Shown: positions 40,895 through 51,700 of the stretch, one piece after another
Layout of the letters: every line of letters starts with the position of its first letter
How positions within the stretch are numbered: the first letter of the stretch is position 1
Assembly (NCBI RefSeq): GCF_032854445.1
Contig: NC_088299.1
Coordinates: forward strand, 7,294,324 to 7,354,323
Source: Liolophura sinensis
Taxonomy: Eukaryota; Mollusca; Polyplacophora; Chitonida; Chitonidae
Reading direction: 5' to 3'
DNA: 60,000 bases
Program-made: the position numbers and the translations under genes
The notes under the pieces: generated by a model
What the model saw: the letters and a program-made list of their open reading frames with translations, nothing else
The model's database searches: none
What the model was told of the DNA's origin: nothing

Positions 40895-41141
40895 AGCCAT
40901 TAAACCATGAAGCCATTACCCTGAAGTTACTATCTATGCTACATTGTTGCCTGTTGTTGACACCATTCACTCTCTTACTGTATATATGTTGTCTTGTATC
41001 TCTGTATGTTCATATGGTTTGATAACGATGTAAGAACCTACATCGAAACGTCACCAACACAATAAATCCAGGAATTGTTATCCATAAGTAATGCCTCTGT
41101 CAATCTATACCATCCCAATTCCTAAATGCCTCTGAAAGAAG
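40087..41141 (+). mobile_element. Penelope-like element, 5'-truncated inverted copy
   Basis: Begins ttctggatgtacttattagc in the last part of the RT (LDVLISKRYDKLLTSV) and runs through the endonuclease to the 3' end, shared with the minus copy up to ...gcctctgtcaatc, plus a 34-base tail. It is almost identical to 37606-38630 in inverse orientation, so the two form a palindrome with a spacer made by the rest of the longer copy. Confidence 0.93.
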
Positions 41142-41154
41142 ACTCTGCAGGTTA
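41142..41154. repeat. Right target-site duplication of the Penelope-like insertion
   Basis: The 13-base copy of 37593-37605. Its presence indicates the two inverted copies arrived in one insertion. Confidence 0.9.
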
Positions 41155-41213
41155 CATGTAAAATGTAAATGTAATAGTGATTGTATGTGATAAACAAAGA
41201 TTTTGTGTAACGG

Positions 41214-41410
41214 GTGGCCGAGGTGGTTAGCGTACCAGCGCGGCGCAGTGGCTCAGGGGCCTCTCACCAATGCGGTCGTTGTGAGTTCAAATCCAGCTCA
41301 TGCTAACTTCCTCTCCGACCGTACGTGTGAAGGTCAGCCAACAACTTGCGGGTGATCGTGGGATTCCGCTGGGCTCTGCCCGGTTTTCTCCCAACATAAT
41401 CCTCCATTGT
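41214..41410 (+). mobile_element. SINE family A, tail-truncated
   Basis: Plus-sense copy just right of the Penelope-like insertion. It starts gtggccgaggtggttagcgt and breaks off after ctcccaacataatcc. Confidence 0.88.
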
Positions 41411-42029
41411 AAGGTACAAAAACGGGATATCTCAGATATTACATATGTTACATTAATTCTATTCGTTTCGATGTAGGGCCCATATGCACACGCGCAACAT
41501 ATCTGACAACCACAACCACCTGGTTTTTGTTTGCTGTCAGACACAAGAATATGTCTCCGATGTCCCGAATGTACAGCTACAACTGTGAGCTAGATAAGAA
41601 TTTAAATTCGTGCCTTGTTTATCAGGTTAAACAGACGTATCAAGTAGGATAACAGTTAACTGGTAAGTGTGAAGGTATTATTCTGTATTTGTTAAATGTG
41701 GGCTTGTGGTTATGATATATGGGCTTATATTTTTAATTCATGTTCACAAGGCACGTACGGACAAACGATATAGGCATTACATTTGAATTCTGTGTCAACG
41801 CATCCTGAGTGCATATGTTCGCTGTTGGCTATAGGAACGACTGAACTCACCAACATCATATATACAGTTATCTTTCTACGACCATCAACGAAATGAACTT
41901 TACTTACATGTGTATAGGGCCAACGTTATATTGACGACGGTGGAGTCAGTTATAAGAAAATTGCATGGAATCATTGGTTTTTTTTTATTTGAGTGCTGCA
42001 TATGTAACGCTATACCTAAATTTAAAAAA

Positions 42030-42265
42030 AAACTTCTTCACTTATGCAATGGGGGTCATTATTATGGAAAAAACCGAAGATCTTGGGACTAAACCACTAA
42101 CCTTTGGGAAGTAACTGCAGAACTTCCTCCACATGTGGCAGCACATAAGCACACCAAGTTGGTAGAAGACAAGCAGTCTTCAACGAGTTTCAAACTAAGC
42201 AGAAGTCCACTCGAGCATTGTCGATGGGCTGTTGTCGCCAAGGCCTAGCGTGCAGTGAGGATAAC
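42030..42265. repeat. Interspersed repeat, family D, diverged
   Basis: aaaccactaacctttgggaa, tggtagaagacaagcagtct and tgttgtcgccaaggcctagc mark a third, older copy. Confidence 0.55.
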
Positions 42266-42574
42266 GGGAATTTACACATTCCGTTTTCAAGACTGGTTGC
42301 ACTGGTTTAGCAAAGAAGCGGTTTTGAGTCCTAGTTGACATGACTCAAAAACCTCGTGTATGGCCAGAAGTAGCCATAGGTGTATGTACCAGGGATTATC
42401 TCCATTCAGCGTAACCTATAGGGCCTTAGAATACATACACAGCAAAATGTATACATATGCTTATGCCATTATTTCGGCTTATCAAGTCATCTTAACTTGC
42501 GGCATAGATTACATTAACTAAAACTACACGTAAATCCGTTTCAAGTCTATTTGAAAGATTTTTATGTTTATTTT

Positions 42575-42652
42575 ATTTATTTATTTATTTATTGATTTGA
42601 TTGGTCTTTCATAAATTCCATAGTCACGAATATTCAACTTATACGCAGGTGA
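42575..42652 (-). mobile_element. SINE family A, tail fragment, diverged
   Basis: (ttta)n, then gattggtctttcataaattc and gaatattcaacttatacgc. Confidence 0.65.
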
Positions 42653-43404
42653 TGTAAGAGTAGATGGAGTAAACTATATGCACCAACAGCCCAAGCGTGA
42701 CGCATAGGTTTTCACCCTCAGAGCAATCTGGAAGTATATATGTATGTGCCATATTGGTGATTGACGAGTCATCTCATGCATACTTCATGTAAGGCGCACA
42801 AAATGTACAATTGTAGTTGTCGATCGCTTGTTGTCGTTAAGGCTCAGGCGAGTGTAAGCTGTACAGGCGCGATATCTCGAGAATTCGCGGGCTAAGGTTG
42901 GGATTCGAGAAATTCAGTAACCTCATAAGACATTTCACCTTAACAACTTGTTGATATACATTTATACATGCAGATAAAATAACCCTGGTTAACATGAGAA
43001 GCTCTTCCAGTGACCCCAGCTTCAAAAGAGGACACTGGTCAAGTGCGTGCACACGTATACTTATTTACATGCTAAGACGCCATATAGCAATGTGTGTTGA
43101 GTATTGGATTGCAGTATCAGGTATCCAGCTCAGTCTGCATGTATCTTTGTGCTTTCGTACCTGTCTACAGGTACTGTCAACAAGCTTAAGCGGTAACACC
43201 TACGTTGTAAGTCCACAAGCTATATATAGGTAGGTCTTGGATATTTCATCTTTTATGCAAACATACTCTCTCACGTGATGTCTTCCCATAGGCAAAACAA
43301 CATTACGGAAAAAACAAATGTCAGTGTTTTAGGAAAATAACCGGTCATATATGCTGTAGACAGAGCTGAAAGAGCGATGCACCCATGTAAGTCTATATAT
43401 ACCA

Positions 43405-43590
43405 TGTATGAAAGTCATAACCAGATCTGATATATTATTCCAATACAGTTCAAACTATAGTAGGGTATTGTGGTAACTCCAACAAACGATATCAGGGTTT
43501 GTACCGTAATGAAAGACTAGTTCTAGTTATGACTGTCATATAGTTTGGACTGAGATTATCTACCAGATCTGGTTATGACTTTCTTTGCAA
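43405..43590. mobile_element. Foldback element with 20-bp perfect inverted ends
   Basis: gaaagtcataaccagatctg at 43410-43429 and its exact reverse complement at 43564-43583; similarity continues inward (cagttcaaactata against tatagtttggactg). No coding content. Confidence 0.7.
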
Positions 43591-44389
43591 TGTAATGAAA
43601 TAATATATCATTATTGAACTATGACCTTCATACAGTTTTTAGTGGAATGAATTAATATGCCAAGTACAGACGTTCTAAACATCAACGACGAATTACTCTG
43701 TCACAAAAGGTACATGCACCCTATGATTGCCTCAACCTACACAAAATTTAACTCTGACCTAAAAAGAGTAGCATACCTTGATCTTGACCTATACTTCGCT
43801 TAAACAAAAAACAACAGCCTCGACCTAGTTAATTAGGTGTTTGGTGAAATCCGTTACCTTGAAGCATGTGTTTTTCGCTTCAGGCTAACTACGTATATAA
43901 ACTTCAAGTAGTCATCACTAGAATCAACGTAAATCCCTCGCGCGTGACTTATTGTTAAGCCATCCCGACTTTATCTTAACCTCTCTTAAGCTGATGTTTG
44001 CCGTTATCATTGGCGTTGTCAGCATATAGGTAATACTACCGTAATTCTTCAACCATTTCAACTGCCTCTGCAGCCAATATTTTGAAACATTCTGAGGAAA
44101 CTATGGGATGTAGAGAAATAATTTATTCAGTTTTGTAAAGCTCGCATCTATAAAGACACAAACAAATCATTTTTGGTGTCATTTTCATAATAATTTGATG
44201 CATCAATTCCACTGATAAAAGCCACCTGTAATGGTGGGAAAAGTTAAAGATTTGTAGTAGGCCCTACGGTATATGTGTTTATATATCGTAATTTGACGGC
44301 ACGGTTCCTTTATGAAGTAAAACTAATTTTTATGAACAAAATTATATTGCCTAATTTCACATAGCCAACCCCCACTCCCTCCCCCTCCC

Positions 44390-44760
44390 GTGCGTTAACC
44401 AGAATTCTGCTGATTAACAAAGCACTCCCAAGGCCTGGTCCCTTTGTATTGTTTTCGTGTGATTGTTATCCAGTGTAATGACAAAACATCTGAGTAATTT
44501 TAGACCAATGACGTTTATTAAATTCAATTAAGATTACTGCATTTTAAACCTAATTCTGCTTACGTTATGGTGCTAGGGGGAGCATCCACGTTGCTACTGT
44601 TTTGTCACTTACATGTGCGAGGACATAGAGTCTGAAAAAACTTTACGATAGCTAGGTAGATTGACAAGGGATCGTATTTCTTCCGTGGCACGCATCTATT
44701 TATGGCAACTATTACACTGTCGTCGCTGCTCTGGTTTTACTCTTCATGTCCTTGTCTTTT
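44390..44760. repeat. Unnamed interspersed repeat (family E)
   Basis: Shares accagaattctgctgattaa, cctaattctgctta and cactgtcgtcgctgctctgg with 27590-28090. Confidence 0.6.
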
Positions 44761-44847
44761 ATATTCATCAGACCTTTGTTTGTTTACATGTATCGTTTCT
44801 ATTGTTGGATATATTTTTAGTTTCAGCATCACGCTTTAACATCGTTC

Positions 44848-44990
44848 AACTCATGCGGATGATTGTGGGTTTTCCACGGGTTCTACTCAATTGCCTTCCA
44901 CCATAATGCTGATCGCCGTCGTATAAGTGAAATATTCTTGAGCACGGCGTAAAACACCAATCAAATAAATAAATAAATAAATAAACATTT
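44848..44990 (+). mobile_element. SINE family A, head-truncated
   Basis: Central domain and tail with a long (aaat)n end, about 600 bases upstream of the first phosphotransferase coding exon. Confidence 0.88.
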
Positions 44991-45613
44991 TAACATTAAC
45001 CACCACTGAATGACCCGGGTTCCATCCCAAACGGGTTCATGTATAAAAGTTTAAACTTGAGTTTTACAGTATTCCTTTCATGTGACAAACTGCAAAGAAC
45101 TGGGGATAGGCCATGCAATGCGACTACTGATAGATCCATTAACGGTGTACTGTAATAAGCTTGTTTGTCATGTCTGATGTCTTCAACGTGGTGTTACAGT
45201 GAGGCAGCACTGTGAGTGCTTTACCAGAATAACCATATATGATAATATGCTGGTCTGATAAAAGTAGATACCTTTGTGATATGACGAATATAAATCAGAA
45301 AGCGACGCTAGACCAAATAGCGAACAAAGCAATAAATCACTCCTCACAGCACACTCTCATACACGCACTGCACTCACACGCATGCGTACAGACAAAAACA
45401 ATACCGCGCTGTGCGCTAAATATCTCTTGACAACAGCCAATCAACAACACTGAAAAGACTTCTTCCCAAAGCCTAACATGTGGTATAGTACCAACCGTCA
45501 AGACAATATACATGTATGCCTATTATACCAATTTTGAGCAAGGGTTAAAAGAAAGAGAGCGGTGTATATTTTATATTTACGAGAAAAAGTATCTCAATTT
45601 CTATATTTTTTAG

Positions 45614-45715
45614 GTTTTTCTCATCAACAGAACAATGGAGAGTTTCCTGTTTGACATCATATGCGCGGTTTTTGGACCGGTGGTTGCCATTATAGAGTCA
45701 ATATTTCTCCGACTG
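45614..45715 (+). CDS. CDP-alcohol phosphotransferase (CPE synthase-like), first coding exon
   Basis: The exon begins after a pyrimidine-rich acceptor (AG at 45612-45613). ATG is at 45635, with 21 bases of 5' UTR before it in this exon. It encodes 27 residues, MESFLFDIICAVFGPV followed by further hydrophobic residues, likely a membrane anchor. Donor GTAAGT in phase 0. A non-coding exon probably lies upstream, but I could not place it. Confidence 0.75.
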
Positions 45716-48700
45716 GTAAGTATACACACTTTTGAATGATGTACGTATGTATACTTGTGAGTTTAACGTCGTATTTAACGACGAGAAGTCATTAGGTATG
45801 TGCACATATACTGTGTCTTCTTGTGGCAGGGCGAGTCCATATCGTCATATCACCTGCCGCAAACGCCAGGCATGATTCCCCACCGAGTGACATTATACGG
45901 ACACCGGGCTTAACGCCACACACACACTTTTGACATTGTAGGCCTACATGTGTATCGATGTATTCTAGTTGCATGTAATGGTGAGTCATATTTACATGGC
46001 TTGCTTAGTTGAAATGAGTGAGTGAGTGAGAGGGTGCTTGGAGATTAACGTCGTATTTAACAATGTTTCAGTCATATGAAGGAATCCTTAGAGTGCATGT
46101 AATGTGCCTCCTTGTTGCAGGACGGATTTCCACCGCTCTTTTATCTAGTACTTCTCCACTGGTGTGCCTTACCGAAGGCAAGTAAGCCGCCTCGCCCGAG
46201 CCATAATACTGATACGGGTCAACCAGTCATTGCACTATCCCCTTCATGCTGAACGCCAAGGAGGAAGTTACAACTTTTTCTTTTGCTGAACGCCAAGCGA
46301 GGAAGTTACAACTTCCTCTTCTGCTGAACGCGAAGCGAGGAAGTTACGATTTCCTCTTCTAAGGTCTTAGGTGTGACTCGACGCAAGATTGACCTTGGAT
46401 CTACCGCTGTGCTATCGGGGCCGGTAGTTGAAATGAACAATTAGATCATTTCTACATCAGTGATGCTATATGGTGTAAATTTCTTATTCTTTAACATTTC
46501 GAAAGCCCTTTCTATAGTGAAGATTTGATACGGCGTAAATTGCTTTTACTTGTTACTATTTACTATATAAGCCTTTTTGAATTTAATTATTTTGGTAAAT
46601 TTGATTAATTTATTTATTGCTATGTTGTTTTTGTATACATGCCTATTCAATTGTAGGTTGTTTGGTACGACGACTATATATACAGCCCGTTACAACGACT
46701 GATTTCACCTGTGGTTGCTAGGATACCGAGACACGTGGCTTTCGAAAACTCCAAATACACGATCTTCACAGCCAATATAGTGTCTTGCACGAGAACGAGT
46801 TTGACTGTGCCCATCGTGTGGTTGGTGAAGTAAGTAAATGTAACCCTATACTTCAAGAAAAGTTTCTGTCAACTCCCCTTTATTTTAAGTACGGTATAAA
46901 GCGTTGTATGAAAAAGCTGATGTCTGTGCATTTGAAAATTTTTAACGCTTCAGAGATCAGAAATGGCAAGCCGTTTGAATATATATTTTTTGATTACGGT
47001 ATACAAAAGTGCAAAACAATTGTACAAGCGCCCTCATGTGTCCTGGGCTCTAAGAGCCTCTTGAGACCGGAAATACTAAAATAAAAAATAAATATGTCCA
47101 AAAATTCTCTTTATTCCAACATACGGAAAAACGTTGGCTGGAGGGTATATTGTCATTGTATGGCTACTCTCACAAAGCAAATGTGTACCATTTGGTACAC
47201 ATATGTTTGTGTAGCCCGTGACGTTCACAAGATCACAGGTACACCATTTGGTACACATTGAAAGTGTAGATATATAAACATCATGTATGCAAAGTTCACG
47301 TTAATGTTACTGTGCAAATTTGTGACAGTTAATGTGTGTCTGTGGTACATAAATTGTGTATTTTTTGCACACAATACACAAGAATTGCTCATATTTCACA
47401 CACCACTTAATTAACTGAGCGATGAATACAAAACTTACTGTGATTATCATCCATCGTTGCTCTGTAAAAACACAAAAAGATGTGCATCTCAGGAACACAT
47501 TGACTGTAACAAATGAGCATTAATGTGTATCTTGCATACATCATCTTTATGTACCCACACTTTTGATGTGTACCAAACTTTGTATATAGTTGCTTTCTGA
47601 GAGTGAGAGGCTGTGAAATTCTGTTCAAAATCTGTCGTCACCAAGGTAATTACAGGTATTGTCCATTGAACACAACACTTCACTTGACTTAATGTCACTT
47701 AGAAATAGCCCTGTGACCAATGGCATTAAACAGCTGAGAGGTCTTGTGTGTTGTGTGTATGTTCGCATATCCAACTGGACTTTCACACACAGTATTAAAT
47801 TTATGGGACATTTATGAAGCAGTTTAAGTGTATATATAGCTCCATTTGTATAGAGGAGTGTTAAATCATTTGTTCCAACGGACACATGAACAAGGCAGTA
47901 CCCGCTTATCGCAGTCTGATAGCGGTTCCCAAAGATAACATTGTGATATCGGTACTGAGTGTGGTGAAAGATAACTGGGATCACATCGTACGTGGAGATA
48001 AAAAAAGGTGAAAATGTGAGGAAGATAAAACCTTCTGACTTTCTGAGTTAATCTGAAGCAGGCTTCACGTGACAAACTGCATGCTGCAGATTGAGCAGTG
48101 TAGTCATTCTCTAAGCTTTTTACTTAAACAAACGAATATGTTTTTTAAATAAACTTAAAAATATACATGGCTCATTAACTTGATAGTTTTAAATTTTATT
48201 GAACAAAAAATTACACTTTCCGTATGTATTGTTTCCTGTAATACTTACTTATTTGTTTGGTATTTTACGCCGCACTCAAGAACATTTCACTTATACCACG
48301 GCGACCAGCATTATGATGGGAGGAAACGCTAGGAATTGAGTTGTGTGATTTTATTCTCTAAACATTTGTACTGAAACCCAAGTACATGTTTTTTTAAATA
48401 AATTCGGGAATATGCATGGCTAATTTACTTGATAGTTTTAGATTTTATTGGAAAAAAAATACACTTTCTGTATGTATTTTATTTGTAATAAAGCACTGTA
48501 AAATGAAATTAAAAACTTCCAGAGATGGTACATGTATATTTCAATGTTGGAACTTACCCAAAAATTATCATTGTTATTTGCAGATATGACTATTGCTGGG
48601 CAGCCTTTTCATTGGTCCTTCTGCATGACTTTCTGGATCACGTTGACGGAATCGTTGCTAAGGTGCAAAGGAGACTGTATGGTGCGGTGGATGACCCGTT

Positions 48701-51700
48701 GCTAGGTGGATTTATGGATGCTTTCTGTGACAAGGTAATTATTTAAATGGAAATCATAACGTTAATAATAGGAAAAGAATGAGAAAAACGACATGCCATA
48801 GTGTTGTATAAAAGGATTTGTTTAAATGGCGAACTTGAAATGAAACTTAAATGTCAACTGTTTGATGACGTAACTGTATGTAGCCCCTGTTAAATTTAAC
48901 TCTATTTTTTTCACTTGCCACATTTTCGACACAATTTTTTTCTCATTGTACGTTAATGAACCAGTCATTGTACAAATATTCTAACATGTATTCAGATGGT
49001 TGTTTTTTTTCGGGCTATCTAAAAGCTTTGCTTCCTTTGTTTTGCGAATCTGAAGATAGTGAACGTGACATGTCTTTGGTCTCTGCTTCTGCTGACGGAC
49101 TATAGAGGCATGACCCTGCGTCAGATAGCTTTCTACATTGGGGCATGTGCAATCATTATCATTTACGAGTTCATACTAGGAGTTGTGAGAGTTCAAGACT
49201 ACTTTTCGGCGTATTTCGCAAGGTAAAGTTTCTCTTCTGATGTACGTAGTATGAATTTTGCAAGTTTGTTGGCGATTTTAAGTTTTCCTGGTCTTTCCAT
49301 GAAGTATTTACTGCGTTTTAAACATGGGGTCTCTTCCAGACAGCGACCACATCTATTGATATTTGTCAGAAAATGCTTATTCGAATGAGTTAATAGAACT
49401 CACTACGTCTGGCTATTCACCCACAAAGGGCCTATACACCAATGGACGTGTAGCGCGTGGTAAAGAAACAGGTCAGAGTTGCTTATTTTAACATATACCT
49501 ACATGGTGTGAATAACTATAGCTCACAACAACGTGTGCATATAGATCTAACCTACAATTTGAATAAAAAACAACCCGATATGATAGAAATTTTGTGTTTT
49601 AAAGTTTACTGGAAAAAAAATACTGTTTAACTCACTGTTTTGAAAGTATTTTCTGACACCTTCTTTATTTTCAGAAAGTATGGCAAATCTGTGGCAACTG
49701 TTCAACTTTCATCGACAGCAATAATGGAGGGGAAACTGAAGGAAAAATTGGAGTCATTGGGCATTGCATTTCTGTGTTTGTCACAAGCCTCTAATGTAGT
49801 TATGGACACATATAGTAAGTGAACCCAATGCTTATAGCGCGAGAGTGTACGTGGTAAGGTCTAGCACGTGGGTTTGACCCGGACTTTCTCCGCTTTCCTC
49901 GCACCAGGCTGGCCACTGTCCGACAGGGAAAATATTCTTGATTACCGTGTACAGCACCAATCATGCATATAAATCATGTATGTGTGAGAGAGATTTCAGA
50001 TTCCCAAGGGCCCATTTCACAAAGCGATTTCAAGCATTATCGTAAAATTATAATCCAATTTAAACTCTGCAAAATATGTTTCAATTCGTTAAAATTTTCA
50101 CTGCTGATTTTACACTGTGGTATTATAATTCCAGCCAAGTTTGGACATCCAGCTTTAAATAGTATAGATCTGGATTTGGTTTTGTAAAACAGTCCGCAGA
50201 TTTATATTGTAAGTAGAAAGGATGACTAAATCTGAGTATAAAGTTGGCTGTAACAATTTAAAGTCATAACTGTTTAAACAATCCTTACCCACGCACGGAA
50301 GCATTCCTGGGAGGTTCTGGCAATGACAAAGTTCTTTAGAATAAGCGATTACCATCTGAGTAATCTTTCAATATAGAAACCGCCGTCGGCAGATGTATAT
50401 ATGAGAAGTACATTCACTTAAATCTACAATCATGTGCGGTACTGGCTCTGAGAACTAGGACACACTGGACAGGTTCCCAGCTTAGCTTCCTCATTAATTG
50501 TATTTCTGAAAGCTAAGCTGCGAAAAATGAAACAGGTCTCAGATCCAGTACGCTAACCGAGTTTTGCCGTGGACAACAAATCGAGTATCTGGATTTTAGC
50601 AACTGTTTTGGTTAGCTGCTTTGAACTAATGCCTTCTTCAAGGTATAAATAACTTGCACTCGTGACCATATTGGATCCTTGACAGAAGAATGGCATGGTC
50701 TCTCCTGGACATTTTTTTTTGTTAGAGATCTAACATGACGGGTGGGTCGAAGTCATCTATACCTTGAAGAAAACATCCGTGCGTCACATGTGGGAAAGTT
50801 TGTCAGGTCATTCGATTACCCCGGAAACTCCTAAATTAGAGCATAAAACAACAATGAATGAATGAATAAATAAATAAATAAATAAATAAATAAGTAAATT
50901 TTGTAATATGTTATAATAATTCTTTTTGCATGGACTACTTTTTTCAGGCGGAATCGCAGGCGTCACTTGTTTACTGCTGTCTGTGAGGTTGGCTCATGCC
51001 AGTCTTCAACAGAAACTGAATATAAGAAAGATGCACACTGCCTCTAACCAGGATACATCTGAGAAGCCGAATCACACCAAAAAGAGTTACTCCGACGCTG
51101 TGAAAGAAGACAAATACGAGGTTTGAAGAGCGTTGTTGCTCAGAGCGTCATTGCGTCGCGATAATTGACATGCGTTTGTAGATGTAGGCCTACGTAGAGT
51201 AGTCGCAGAGACATTTTGTTTTCTATTTAACAAAAATTCTGACCAAATCTGACCATAATTCATGACTTCTACCATATGAAATGAGAAAACCTGAAGATCA
51301 TTCTACGTACATGGCAGCATTGCCCACAGCTAGCGATGTAGCTCAAGAGGTTTCACAATAAGACTGCAGGAATAAAGAAATCAAAATCTAACGACAACTG
51401 GTTATGTTATGAATTAATACAGAACCTAACAATACTTACGTTATGACGCCCACATTCGTGATGTTCAGAAAAAATATCCTGCCTTGACTGGTGTATTTAG
51501 CCTATTCATGACTAAGCAGGATTTTTCTTGACCATATCCGTAATTGCCACATCGCATGTATATGTGGAGAAAAGAGTAGAAGCTTTTTACCTGAAAGACT
51601 TTCTGCTGAATAGGCCTACCAAACTTTCGTTTATATATTGTGGAGCTAGGAACTATTCATTCACTGAGGTTACTTATGGTGTAAGAAATTAAACATAAAT

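Larger units (their letters stand above)
41411..44389. other. Intergenic DNA upstream of the phosphotransferase gene
   Basis: Contains only repeat fragments listed separately. No conserved exon was recognised; any distal 5' exon or enhancer of the downstream gene cannot be told from sequence alone. Confidence 0.45.
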
